Shown one piece after another: positions 37,401 through 45,740 of a stretch of 54,574 nt of DNA; within the stretch, counting starts at the first letter, position 1; every line of letters begins with the position of its first letter. The position numbers and the translations under genes were made by a program. The DNA is taken from the NCBI GenBank assembly GCA_020025295.1, contig JAHHSJ010000006.1:1-54574 (forward strand), in the 5' to 3' direction. Origin of the DNA: Oscillospiraceae bacterium. Lineage in GTDB: Bacteria > Bacillota > Clostridia > Oscillospirales > Oscillospiraceae. Under the pieces are notes generated by a model, which had not been told where the DNA came from, ran no database searches, and saw only the letters and a list, made by a program, of their open reading frames with translations.

Positions 37401-37754
37401 GATGCCATGGAGCATATTCCCCTTGGTTCTTCGGCCCGGTTCCTGCCGGTGCAGGTGAGCAAGAAAACGGGCGCCATTTCCGGAGATAGTCTGGCCTCGG
37501 CGGCCCAGCTGGGCAAGCTGCGAACCCATATCCAGCATGTGCTTCGGGACATTGCCCGGGAAATTGCCGGGGGTAATATTGCCGCCGATCCGTGGTTCCG
37601 GGACGATAAGCGCACCGCTTGCCAGTGGTGCGAGTTTGCGTCGGCCTGTCATTTTGAGGAAGGCAATCGGGGCGAGTGCAGTCGGTATCTCTACCCCATT
37701 AAGGGTACGGCGTTTTGGGATGAATTGGACGAAGAAGAGAGAGGAGGTGTCTGA
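34434..37754 (+). CDS. addB: AddB subunit of the helicase-nuclease
   Basis: With AddA resects double-strand ends for RecA loading. At 1106 residues it is of normal AddB size. The C-terminal RecB-like nuclease has GFVDRVDGW and MDYKTGHKSF (acid and Asp-Tyr-Lys motifs). Four cysteines for the Fe-S clasp are present: one at residue about 744 (SCHYSYF) and three near 1063-1085 (CQWC...C...C). The N-terminus has a degenerate helicase start, as in AddB, RFILGRDQKQITDSV. GTG at 34434 is the start, six nt after AGGAGGG. addA follows two nt later. Confidence 0.95.
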   Translation: MLRFILGRDQKQITDSVLKRAVEPGQDSVLIVVPEQYSHVTERKLCKLGGDSVSARAEVLTFSRLAQRVFQELGGSARPTLDQGGRLLLMHLAVRKLAGALQVYRRSSERAGFLTSLISTADDCKSNCISSDLLLEAGEAEETSSGQRLRELGLIFAAYDALTAQRAEDPRDRLTRLADTLQGSGYFKGKRIYLDGFTDFTPQEKRIMPSMLRQAKEVVVGLRCDTLDPTGAEIFRPTRTTALGLIALARENTVGMEYEVLAQDSRAPEFAFLEQHLFGETGEAYPVPAEQVYFCKAEQPYSEMERVAEEILALVREHGYHFRDISVVSRSLESNSKRLEAVFQRYGIPLFLSRMDDILQKPVLTLLTSALDSVAGGYEYEDVFRYLKTDLTGTSREDRDELENYVLTWDIRGSYWTTDKPWKWHPGGYGQKKTDQSNALIEKMDRLRRTIIAPLEHLRKAEAHTGAEWAEAVYAFLEEIDLPHCLTRRNEELLKQNELQQAEEYAQVWEVLTLALEQCHDLLGEDSMTLPEFADLFRLVLSQYQVGSIPVSLDRVTCSDMARVSHATGKVLFLLDADDGSIPQIHEETGLLTEEDKKLLSQLGADPGLDRDGRMDREMMLVYECCTMPEDRLYVSYAAHGMDGMEQRPSFLVHRLQELFPVGMNDYVNYKTPSAMSAALEAAARNGDQALLEGLAELERGEGARKALRAMDDARKPLSLEAVQELYQGTVRMSASKMDKIKSCHYSYFLQYGLNAKPRRKAGLAAPEAGTFVHYVLEHVLAETKEHGGVAQLEEAEVKKLASAVTERYIAEELGGMEDKTPRFRYLFRRLAQSAAEVTWMMIEELQVSDFEPIAFELGFGRNEALPPVQLDVDGIHVSITGFVDRVDGWVHDGRLYLRVMDYKTGHKSFDLTDIWHGLNLQMLLYLFTLESKGMPGQDLPVVPAGVLYLPAREERIVGSRSMDEEKRRKDLEGKLKRSGLILNDPNVVDAMEHIPLGSSARFLPVQVSKKTGAISGDSLASAAQLGKLRTHIQHVLRDIAREIAGGNIAADPWFRDDKRTACQWCEFASACHFEEGNRGECSRYLYPIKGTAFWDELDEEERGGV

Positions 37755-37756
37755 TC

Positions 37757-40700
37757 GTGGGTGTGAAGCTGACTTATCAGCAGCGTGCTGCTGTGGATAA
37801 TCGTGGCGGAGAGCTGTTGGTCTCTGCCGCAGCCGGTTCCGGTAAAACCAGAATTTTGGTGGAACGGCTGCTGAACCGTGTGGAAGAGGAACATCTGGAT
37901 CTGGACCACTTCCTTGTCATTACCTATACCAAGGCGGCGGCAGCAGAGCTTCGGGGCAAGATCATGGACGAACTGAACGCTCGTTTGGCGGCTAAGCCGG
38001 ATGACCCTTTGCTGCGACGGCAAAAACTGGTCATCTATCGGGCGCAGATTTCCACGATCCACTCCTTCTGTACCGCATTTCTGCGGGAGGAGGGCTATCG
38101 CATCGACCTGAACGGCGATTTCCGTGTGGGCGATGAAAGCGAGTGTAAGCTGCTGAAAAATCGGGTGCTGGAGCGTATTCTGGAAGAACGCTACCAGAAT
38201 CTTCAGGAGAACAGCGTGTATGCGTCTCTGGTGGATGTATTTTCTGCAGGACGGGACGACCAGAAGATTTCCCAGATCGTGCTGGACATTCACAGTCGTG
38301 TCCAGAGCCATCCGGCGCCGGAGCGTTGGCTGAAGGAACAGGCCGAGCGGTTTGATCTGAGTGGTGTGAAGGATGTTTCGGACACCGATTGGGGCAGACT
38401 GCTCATGGAGGACGCCCGCAGACAGGTGGCATACTGGCACCGCCGCTTTGTGGAGGCACTGGACCTGCTGCAGGAGGATGCGGCCTTGGAGCAGGCCTAT
38501 TCGGAGAGCTTTGACAGCACGCTGGACAGCATGGATGATTTCCTCGCTGCATTGGACCGGGGCTGGGACAGTGCCCGTGCCCTGAGCGAAATCCAGTTCC
38601 CGAAGCTGGGCAGTTCCCGTAAAGTGGAGGACAAGGCGCTGCAGGAGCAGGTCAAGAAGATGCGGGAGCGCTGCAAAAAGCGGATGAAGAAGGTGGCAGA
38701 CAGCTTCTCTGATTCCAGCGCAGACCTGATTGCGGATATGCAGACGGTGCTGCCGGTGGTGCAGGAGCTGCTGAAACTGGTGCAGGAATTTGACGATGTG
38801 TACTGTGCGGAAAAGCGCAGATTGAATCTGGTGGACTTTTCTGATTTGGAGCACCTGACCCTCAAGCTGCTGGTGGATGAGGACGGTAAGACCGCAGAAT
38901 TGGCCCATCGCTGGCAGGCACGGTATGCGGAGATCATGGTGGACGAGTATCAGGACACCAACGAGGTGCAGAACGCCATTTTCCGAGCCATCAGCGACGA
39001 GGGAAAGCACCTCTTTGAGGTGGGCGATGTCAAGCAGTCCATCTACCGCTTCCGACTGGCAGACCCCACCATCTTTTTGGGGAAATATCATGCCTTTCCG
39101 GAGGCGTCCGAGGCAAAGGACGGAGAACCGAGGAGCGTAGTCCTGTCCTACAATTTCCGTTCCAGAGCGTCCGTTCTGGAAGGTGTCAACTTTGTGTTTA
39201 AAAATATTATGTCTACTGCTTTTGGCGAGTTGGACTATACGCCCGATCAGTGGCTTTATCCCAAGCTGCCCTACCCGGAGCAGCCGGAGGACAAGGTGGA
39301 GTTGGATGTGCTGGATATGAGCACGATTGACCAACAGGAGAACGAAGCCAAGGTCAGCCGGGATGCGGCAGAAGCGGAGTTTGTGGCTCAGCGTGTGGAA
39401 GAACTGCTGAATCAGTTTTACCCGGTCACCAAGGGCGACGGGTTCCGTGCGGTGGAGCCGGAGGATATTGCGATTTTGTACCGTTCCCCCGGTTCTGTGA
39501 TGGGGCATCTCACCCGGGCACTGGATCGCCACCATATTCCTTGGACCAGTGACGGAGCCGGCAGCTTCTTTGAAACCGATGAAGTTGCGACCGCCATGGC
39601 ATTTCTGCAAATTGTGGATAATCCCCGGCAGGATGTGCCTTTGGTGGCGGTGCTTACCAGCCCGGTGTATCAGTTTACCGGCAGCGATCTGGCTCACCTG
39701 CGTGCCCAGTGCCGAGAGGGCGACCTTTACGATTGCCTGATGGCCGGTGTGGAGCGGGGCGAAGAGAACTGTGTCCGCTTTGCGGAAACGCTGAACCAGC
39801 TGCGCACCTTGGCGGTGGACCTCTCCGGAAGCCGACTGCTCTGGCTGATTTATGAGCGGACGGGGCTGATGGCGGTCTATGGAGCGATGGACGGCGGCAC
39901 CCAGCGGCAGGAGAATCTGCGCCTGCTCCATGAGTATGCCCAGCGCTTTGAGCGCAGCGGACATCAGGGCGTGTTCGGCCTCATCAACCAGCTGTGTACG
40001 CTGCGAGACCGGGGCGAGCGCCTGCCGGGTGCTGTGGACTCCGGCGGCAGCGGTGTCCGCATTATGTCAATCCACAAATCGAAGGGTCTGGAATTTCCTG
40101 TGGTGGTGCTGGCAGGACTGAACCGCCAGTTCAATCGCATGGATATGCGAGAGCCCGTGCTATTCCATCCCAAATACGGTGTTGGACCCAGCGGCTTGGA
40201 GCAGGAGCTGCGCATTGAGTACCCCACTCTGGCCCGAAAAGCGGTGGCACTGCAGCTGGAACGGGAAATGAAGGCAGAGGAAATGCGTTTGCTCTATGTG
40301 GGCATGACCCGAGCCAGAGAAAAGCTCATTTTGGTGTCTACCAGCAGTAACTGGGGAAAACAGGCGGCGAAACTGGCGGATGACGCCGGTCCTACGCCGG
40401 ACCCGGGGGCTCTGGACGGCCTGAGTTCGGTAGGGGAGTGGCTGTTGCTGCCGGCGATGGCACGCACCGACGCCACGGCCCTTCGTGCCGGCGGCGGAGT
40501 GAACTGTTCGCTGATTGTGCCGGAGGATCGGTGGATTATTCGTCTGCTGCCGGCGCCCAAACCCGGAATCACCCATCGGAAGAACGAATCGAATGTGGGG
40601 CGAAAGCATTTGCTCACCGAGGAAGAGCGGGAGAGGCTGGAATGGGAGAATCCCAATGCCATTTTGTCCGAAATCCCCTCCAAGGTGACCGCAACCCAGC

Positions 40701-41314
40701 TGAAAGGACGGGCACTGGATCAGGAGAGCGCAGAGGGCACGGTGGTCCGAAAACACGAATTTACATTCCAGCGCCCCCGGTTCGATCAGGAGACACGGGG
40801 CTTGCAGGCCAATGAAATCGGCACCGCCGTGCACACGGTGATGCAGCTCATCGATCCCGAGGAAGGGCGTACCGTCCCCGGGGTCCGGGAGGAAATTCAG
40901 CGATTGGTGGAGATGGATATTCTCACTCCGGCAGCGGCAAAGGAAATTCGCCCGGAACTGATTGCGGCGTTTTTTGATTCCGAACTGGGACGAGAAGCGG
41001 CAAAGGCGGAGGATCTCCGACGGGAATTCAAATTTTCCGTGCTGGAGCCGGCCGGTCAGTTTTATCCCGGCCTTCCGGAGGGAGAGGAGATTTTGCTTCA
41101 GGGCGTCATTGACTGCTGCTTTACCGGCACTCGGGGGTTGACGGTGATCGACTTTAAGACCGATCGGGTGACCGAGGGGAGTGAGGAAGCGCATTCCAAA
41201 CGCTACTTGACCCAGCTGGATGTTTATACCCGAGCGCTCTCCAAAATCACCGGATGCCCGGTGCAGCGCCGTGTTCTGTGGTACTTTGCCACAGGCTGTG
41301 CCGTGGAACTATAA
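37757..41314 (+). CDS. addA: AddA subunit of the helicase-nuclease
   Basis: UvrD-type 3'-5' helicase with a C-terminal nuclease. Walker A SAAAGSGKT is near residue 25, the motif Ia ITYTKAAAAEL follows, the motif II is VDEYQDT, motif III region VGDVKQSIYRFR, motif VI VGMTRAREKL, and the nuclease has GVIDCCF and IDFKTDR with QLDVYTRAL. 1185 residues is normal. The start is GTG at 37757 after GGAGGT, two nt after the addB stop, so they are co-translated. Confidence 0.96.
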   Translation: MGVKLTYQQRAAVDNRGGELLVSAAAGSGKTRILVERLLNRVEEEHLDLDHFLVITYTKAAAAELRGKIMDELNARLAAKPDDPLLRRQKLVIYRAQISTIHSFCTAFLREEGYRIDLNGDFRVGDESECKLLKNRVLERILEERYQNLQENSVYASLVDVFSAGRDDQKISQIVLDIHSRVQSHPAPERWLKEQAERFDLSGVKDVSDTDWGRLLMEDARRQVAYWHRRFVEALDLLQEDAALEQAYSESFDSTLDSMDDFLAALDRGWDSARALSEIQFPKLGSSRKVEDKALQEQVKKMRERCKKRMKKVADSFSDSSADLIADMQTVLPVVQELLKLVQEFDDVYCAEKRRLNLVDFSDLEHLTLKLLVDEDGKTAELAHRWQARYAEIMVDEYQDTNEVQNAIFRAISDEGKHLFEVGDVKQSIYRFRLADPTIFLGKYHAFPEASEAKDGEPRSVVLSYNFRSRASVLEGVNFVFKNIMSTAFGELDYTPDQWLYPKLPYPEQPEDKVELDVLDMSTIDQQENEAKVSRDAAEAEFVAQRVEELLNQFYPVTKGDGFRAVEPEDIAILYRSPGSVMGHLTRALDRHHIPWTSDGAGSFFETDEVATAMAFLQIVDNPRQDVPLVAVLTSPVYQFTGSDLAHLRAQCREGDLYDCLMAGVERGEENCVRFAETLNQLRTLAVDLSGSRLLWLIYERTGLMAVYGAMDGGTQRQENLRLLHEYAQRFERSGHQGVFGLINQLCTLRDRGERLPGAVDSGGSGVRIMSIHKSKGLEFPVVVLAGLNRQFNRMDMREPVLFHPKYGVGPSGLEQELRIEYPTLARKAVALQLEREMKAEEMRLLYVGMTRAREKLILVSTSSNWGKQAAKLADDAGPTPDPGALDGLSSVGEWLLLPAMARTDATALRAGGGVNCSLIVPEDRWIIRLLPAPKPGITHRKNESNVGRKHLLTEEERERLEWENPNAILSEIPSKVTATQLKGRALDQESAEGTVVRKHEFTFQRPRFDQETRGLQANEIGTAVHTVMQLIDPEEGRTVPGVREEIQRLVEMDILTPAAAKEIRPELIAAFFDSELGREAAKAEDLRREFKFSVLEPAGQFYPGLPEGEEILLQGVIDCCFTGTRGLTVIDFKTDRVTEGSEEAHSKRYLTQLDVYTRALSKITGCPVQRRVLWYFATGCAVEL

Positions 41315-41451
41315 TTTTTTAGAAAAATCGCAAAACCCATTGCAATTTCAGCTGTACTGTGATATTATACTAAGGCTTACGTGGTGCGTAACAAAGTGTG
41401 CGTACCGATCGTATTCAATCTGTGAAATTTCAGAAAGGGGTGAATCAAGTC

Positions 41452-41655
41452 ATGAAGAACGGAATCCATCCTAATTACGAGCAGACCACGATCCGCTGCG
41501 CTTGTGGTGCTGTCTATCCCACTGGCTCTACCAAGAAGGACATCCGCGTGGAAGTTTGCGCTAAGTGCCACCCCTTCTTCACCGGTAAGCAGAAGGTGCT
41601 CGATACCGGCGGTCGTGTCAGCCGCTTCAACAAGAAGTTCGGTCTGGACAAGTAA
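41452..41655 (+). CDS. rpmE: Ribosomal protein L31, zinc type
   Basis: A 67-residue L31 with four zinc cysteines (RCAC and CAKC), so it is the C+ form made in zinc-replete cells. PNY at the N-terminus and HPFFTGKQKVLDTGGRVSRF are diagnostic. ATG at 41452 follows AAAGGGG. A TATACT hexamer at 41366-41371 is the likely -10; no good -35 was found. Codon use is that of a highly expressed gene. A terminator follows at once. Confidence 0.97.
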   Translation: MKNGIHPNYEQTTIRCACGAVYPTGSTKKDIRVEVCAKCHPFFTGKQKVLDTGGRVSRFNKKFGLDK

Positions 41656-41666
41656 TTCAGCTAAGA

Positions 41667-41697
41667 AACACCGCATCGGATTCGATGCGGTGTTTTT
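41667..41697 (+). terminator. Terminator of rpmE
   Basis: A 12-bp stem (41667-41678 with 41683-41694), 4-nt loop, TTTTT. Confidence 0.9.
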
Positions 41698-41738
41698 GCA
41701 TAAACTGGGCTGTAAAGCATTTTTGGGAGGTTAGAATA

Positions 41739-42245
41739 ATGTTGACTAAAATCGACCCTAAGTCCCTTGTGATGAACCCCTTTGAGACCATTGGCAAGCA
41801 GTGGATGCTGGTGACGGCAGGAACGCCGGAGCATTGCAATACCATGACGGCCAGTTGGGGCGGAGTGGGTATCCTGTGGAACCGCCCGGTAGCCATGGCC
41901 TATATTCGTCCTCAGCGCTACACCAAGCAGTTTGTGGATGAGCAGGACTACTTTACCCTGAGCTTCCTGCCGGAAAGCCAGCGGGAAAACCTGACCTATT
42001 GCGGCCGTGTGAGCGGACGGGATGAGGATAAGATCGCCCATTGCGGTTTTACCGTGGAGTGCGCGGAATGTGGAGCACCCTATTTTGGCGAGGCAGAGCT
42101 GGTGCTGGTGTGCCGCAAGCTGTATCGCCAGACCTTGACGAAAGAATCCTTCGTGGTGCCGGAAGTGTGCGAGCAGAGCTATGCACAGAACGACTATCAC
42201 GATATGTATATTGCGGAGATTGTGGAGGCTTATCGCCGTACCTGA
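41739..42245 (+). CDS. Flavin reductase family protein
   Basis: An FMN-binding split-barrel protein of about 168 residues. The pocket features LVTAGTPEHCNTMTASWG and RPQRYTKQFVDE match the family in which FMN-dependent reductases of anaerobes lie. The reducing partner and substrate are unknown. GGGAGGTT precedes the ATG at 41739. It has no promoter of its own that I can see; it may be read through from rpmE. Confidence 0.88.
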   Translation: MLTKIDPKSLVMNPFETIGKQWMLVTAGTPEHCNTMTASWGGVGILWNRPVAMAYIRPQRYTKQFVDEQDYFTLSFLPESQRENLTYCGRVSGRDEDKIAHCGFTVECAECGAPYFGEAELVLVCRKLYRQTLTKESFVVPEVCEQSYAQNDYHDMYIAEIVEAYRRT

Positions 42246-42263
42246 TCTCCGGGAGGGTTTCCT

Positions 42264-43568
42264 ATGGCTGAGAACATGGAAGAAAAAGTGAATCGTGCGA
42301 TTCTGGTGGGCTTGAACAGCCCCCGACTGTCCCAGATGGACAATGCCACGGACTCCAGTATGGAGGAATTGGCGGCACTGCTGGAAACTGCCGGCGGCGA
42401 GAGCCTCGGCGTGGTGGTGCAGAACAAGGACTGCCCCGATCCGGCTACCTTTATCGGTGACGGTAAAGTGGATGAGGTCCGGGACTTGGTTCAGGCGACG
42501 GAGGCGGATCTGGTCATCTTTGATAATGACCTGTCTCCCAGTCAGGTCCGTGTGCTGACGGAGCGCATTGGCGTGCAGGTCATGGACCGTTCCGCACTGA
42601 TTCTGGATATTTTTGCCCAGCGTGCCCGCACCCGAGAGGGCCGGTTGCAGGTGGAGCTGGCGCAGTATAAGTATCTGCTGCCCCGACTCACCGGTATGTG
42701 GAAGCACCTGACCCGTCAGAACGCCTCCGGCGGCAAGTCTCCTATCGGTACCCGTGGCCCCGGTGAGACGCAGTTGGAGTCGGACCGCCGCCATATCCGC
42801 CGCAAGCTGCAAAAGCTGGAGGAGGAGCTGGCCGAGGTGCGCCGCATCCGTGGCGTGCAGAGAGAACGCCGAATCAAGAACGAAGTTCCCGTGGTGGCGA
42901 TTGTGGGCTATACCAACGCCGGCAAGTCTACCTTGCTGAACCATTTGACGGGAGCTGAAATCCCGGCCAATAACCGACTGTTTGATACGCTGGATACCAC
43001 CACCCGTATGCTGGAAATCACCGATACCTGTACGGTTCTGGTGTCCGATACCGTCGGATTTATCCGGAAGCTGCCCCATCATCTGGTGGAGGCCTTTAAG
43101 GCCACGCTGGAAGAGTTGCAGTACGCTGATTTGCTGCTCCATGTGATCGACGCCTCCAATCCGGAGTGGAGAGATCAGGCGGAAGTGGTGGATCGTCTGA
43201 TCCGTGAGCTGGGAGCGCAGGAAACGCCCCGTCTGGAGGTCTTTAATAAGTCGGACCTCTATGTGGGTGACATCCGTCCTCACGGTGAGAATATCGTGTC
43301 CATCTCTGCCAAGACCGGCGAGGGCATTCCCGAGTTGCTGCAGAAGATTGCAGACCGACTGGACAGCGGAGCCAAGCGTGTGGTGCTGCACCTGCCCTAT
43401 GAGCAGGGCGGCGTGCTGGATACCCTGTACCGGGAAGCCAAGGTGGAGCAGGTGGAGTACGCCGAAACCATCGAGGTGACTGCGGTTCTGACGCCCAAGC
43501 TGTTGGGACAGCTCCGTGGCTGGGTGTTCCCGCCTCTGCCGGAAGAGAAAGAGGATTGGGAGCGATGA
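42264..43568 (+). CDS. hflX: GTPase HflX
   Basis: Ribosome-binding GTPase that splits stalled or hibernating 70S ribosomes. It has the N-terminal HflX domain (FIGDGKVDEV, IFDNDLSPSQ), the linker GTRGPGETQLE, and G motifs GYTNAGKST (G1), DTVGF (G3) and NKSD (G4). 434 residues, C-terminal domain present. GGGAGG precedes the ATG. It overlaps the YigZ-family start by four bases. Confidence 0.96.
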   Translation: MAENMEEKVNRAILVGLNSPRLSQMDNATDSSMEELAALLETAGGESLGVVVQNKDCPDPATFIGDGKVDEVRDLVQATEADLVIFDNDLSPSQVRVLTERIGVQVMDRSALILDIFAQRARTREGRLQVELAQYKYLLPRLTGMWKHLTRQNASGGKSPIGTRGPGETQLESDRRHIRRKLQKLEEELAEVRRIRGVQRERRIKNEVPVVAIVGYTNAGKSTLLNHLTGAEIPANNRLFDTLDTTTRMLEITDTCTVLVSDTVGFIRKLPHHLVEAFKATLEELQYADLLLHVIDASNPEWRDQAEVVDRLIRELGAQETPRLEVFNKSDLYVGDIRPHGENIVSISAKTGEGIPELLQKIADRLDSGAKRVVLHLPYEQGGVLDTLYREAKVEQVEYAETIEVTAVLTPKLLGQLRGWVFPPLPEEKEDWER

Positions 43569-44194
43569 CGGAGTATTTCATTCCGACGGGAGCGTCTGAA
43601 ACGGAGTATGTGGAAAAGCGCTCCCGATTCATCGGTCATGTGCAGCGGGTAGAAACGGAAGAGGAAGCCCGTGCCTTCATTGATTCGATGAAAAAGCGCT
43701 ACTATGACGCCCGTCATAACTGCTGGTGTTATATTATCAAGGAGAGCGGCGCCGTCCGCTATTCCGATGATGGAGAGCCTCAGGGAACGGCGGGTCAGCC
43801 CATGCTGGGTGTCTTTGAAAAGGAAGGCATCACCAATGTGGTCTGTGTGGTGACCCGTTACTTCGGCGGTATCCTGCTGGGTGCCGGCGGCTTGGTGCGG
43901 GCATACACCAAGTCGGCGAAGGATGCGCTGGACGCTGCCGGAGTGAGTGTGGTGCGTCGCTGGGTCAAACTGCTGGTGCCCTGCTCCTATAAAAGCTACG
44001 AGCGTATCCGGAACGAAACAGAGAAGTTCGGAGCGGTCATTCAGGACACGGAGTACGGAGCCGATATTCTCCTGACCGTGTTGGTTCCGGAGCAGGATGC
44101 GGAAGGGTATACCGCCATGATGATTGACCTGACTGCCGGAGAGGTGGAGCCAATTGCCGACGGCGAAGAGCTTCAACCGGTACAAATTCGATAA
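43565..44194 (+). CDS. YigZ/IMPACT family protein
   Basis: About 209 residues. The UPF0029 N-terminal domain has SRFIGHVQRV, YYDARHNCWCYII, SDDGEPQGTAGQPML and VVTRYFGGILLGAGGL, all diagnostic. A second ferredoxin-like domain follows. IMPACT relatives modulate stress translation in eukaryotes; the bacterial role is not established. The ATG overlaps the hflX stop as ATGA, so the two are made together, which fits a ribosome-linked role. A terminator follows. Confidence 0.92.
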   Translation: MTEYFIPTGASETEYVEKRSRFIGHVQRVETEEEARAFIDSMKKRYYDARHNCWCYIIKESGAVRYSDDGEPQGTAGQPMLGVFEKEGITNVVCVVTRYFGGILLGAGGLVRAYTKSAKDALDAAGVSVVRRWVKLLVPCSYKSYERIRNETEKFGAVIQDTEYGADILLTVLVPEQDAEGYTAMMIDLTAGEVEPIADGEELQPVQIR

Positions 44195-44202
44195 AATTAT
44201 GG

Positions 44203-44231
44203 AAAAAAGAGGGCGTTTCGCCCTCTTTTTT
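44203..44231 (+). terminator. Terminator of hflX-yigZ
   Basis: A perfect 13-bp stem (44203-44215 with 44219-44231), TTT loop, six Ts. Confidence 0.93.
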
Positions 44232-44232
44232 A

Positions 44233-44261
44233 TTGTGGTTATCGTGTACAGATGATATAAT
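44233..44261 (+). promoter_or_regulatory. Promoter of the NhaC-type gene
   Basis: TTGTGG (44233-44238), 17 nt, TATAAT (44256-44261), 36 nt before the start. Confidence 0.7.
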
Positions 44262-44297
44262 GAAAAAGTATATTTTTTAAGAGAGGGAGAAATCAAT

Positions 44298-45614
44298 ATG
44301 GAAAAGAAAAAAGGCGGTGCAATTGCGCTGCTCCCGATTGGAGTGTTTTTGGTCCTGTATCTGGGTCTCGGCATTGTGTTCGAGTATGTCATGAAGATCG
44401 AAATGGGCTTTTACAACATTCCCATCGTTGTTGCATTCTTGGCAGCCATTCTCGTGGCCTGTCTGCAAAACCGCAGTGTATCTTTCAATGACAAGATCAA
44501 GCTGATGGCAGACGGTGTGGGAGACCCCACCATCCTGACCATGATCCTGATTTTCCTTGCGGCCGGTATGTTCGTCGGCGTGGTGGGACGCAGCAGTGCG
44601 GAGAGCGTGGCCTACTTCATGCTGTCCATCCTGCCTGCCCGTCTGGCTGTGGCCGTCCTGTTTGTGGTGTCCTGTTTTGTTTCCACGGCTATGGGCACTT
44701 CCTGCGGCACCATTGCCCTGATCGTTCCCATCGGTATTGCTGTTTCGGAAGCTTCCGGCTTCAGTATGCCCCTGTGCATCGGCTCCGTGATGGGCGGTGC
44801 AATGTTCGGTGACAACCTGTCCTTTATTTCCGACACCACCATCGCCGCCTGTAATACGCAGGGCTGCGCTATGCGGGATAAGTTCAAGGCTAACTTCTGG
44901 ATTGCGTTCCCTGCGGCTGTGGCTGCACTGATTGTCATTCTGGTGCTGAGCATGAATGTGGAAATCAACGGTCAGATCAGCCGTGAGTACTCTCTGATTC
45001 AGCTGATTCCCTATCTGCTGGTTCTGGTGGGTGGTATCGCAGGCATCAATGTGTTTGTGGTGCTGCTGATCGGCATTGTTTCCGGCTCTGCCATCATGCT
45101 GGCAACCGGTGCGGTGGCTCCCATCGATCTGCTGAAGAACATGGGCTCCGGCGCTTCCGGTATGTACGAAACCATCATGGTTGCCGTGCTGGTGGCAGCC
45201 CTGTGTGGCCTGATCCGTGCCTATGGCGGATTTGATGCGCTGCTGGCCGGTATTAAAAAGTTCTTCAAGGGCAATAAGGGCGGCCAGCTGGGCATGGGCC
45301 TGCTGGTGGGTGCTATGGATATTGCTACCGCCAACAACACCGTTGCCATCGTCATGGCTGGCCCCATCGCCAAAGAGATGAGTCAGGAATACAACATCTC
45401 TGCCAAGAAGGCCGCTTCCATTCTGGATATTTACGGCTGCGTGGTGCAGGGTATGCTGCCCTATGGCGCTCAGATGCTGTACGCATTGAGTGCAGCTGTG
45501 GTTATGGGACATACCATCACCGCGTTTGAGGTGATTCCTTATATGTTCTATCCCTTCTGTCTGCTGATCAGTATGCTGATCTTCACCTTCCTGGTGCCGG
45601 AGAAGCGCAAGTAA
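44298..45614 (+). CDS. NhaC-family Na+/H+ or organic-acid antiporter
   Basis: A 438-residue membrane protein with about 11-12 segments of the NhaC/IT superfamily. The family core is visible: GTSCGTIALIVPIGIAVSE and MFGDNLSFISDTTIAACNTQGC with its conserved Asp-Asn and Ser-Asp, and the mirrored second-half DIATANNTVAIVMAGPIAKEM. Some relatives exchange malate-lactate or amino acids instead of H+, so the cargo is open. GAGAGGGAG precedes the ATG. Single gene with its own promoter and terminator. Confidence 0.9.
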   Translation: MEKKKGGAIALLPIGVFLVLYLGLGIVFEYVMKIEMGFYNIPIVVAFLAAILVACLQNRSVSFNDKIKLMADGVGDPTILTMILIFLAAGMFVGVVGRSSAESVAYFMLSILPARLAVAVLFVVSCFVSTAMGTSCGTIALIVPIGIAVSEASGFSMPLCIGSVMGGAMFGDNLSFISDTTIAACNTQGCAMRDKFKANFWIAFPAAVAALIVILVLSMNVEINGQISREYSLIQLIPYLLVLVGGIAGINVFVVLLIGIVSGSAIMLATGAVAPIDLLKNMGSGASGMYETIMVAVLVAALCGLIRAYGGFDALLAGIKKFFKGNKGGQLGMGLLVGAMDIATANNTVAIVMAGPIAKEMSQEYNISAKKAASILDIYGCVVQGMLPYGAQMLYALSAAVVMGHTITAFEVIPYMFYPFCLLISMLIFTFLVPEKRK

Positions 45615-45639
45615 GCAAAGTCTATTTAACAAGGTTGTG

Positions 45640-45671
45640 GAGCGGTGCCGCAGTTCGGCACCGCTCTTTTT
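45640..45671 (+). terminator. Terminator of the NhaC-type gene
   Basis: A perfect 11-bp stem (45640-45650 with 45656-45666), 5-nt loop, TTTTT. Confidence 0.92.
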
Positions 45672-45680
45672 CTGCGAGAA

Positions 45681-45720
45681 AACGAAAAACGCTCCGATGT
45701 GAATGCACATCGGAGCGTTT
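45681..45720 (-). terminator. Terminator of the mrp gene
   Basis: Read on the minus strand, a 15-bp stem (45706-45720 with 45687-45701), 4-nt loop, then TTTTTCGTTTTC. Confidence 0.88.
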
Positions 45721-45740
45721 GCTATGCTTGGAAAGAAGGA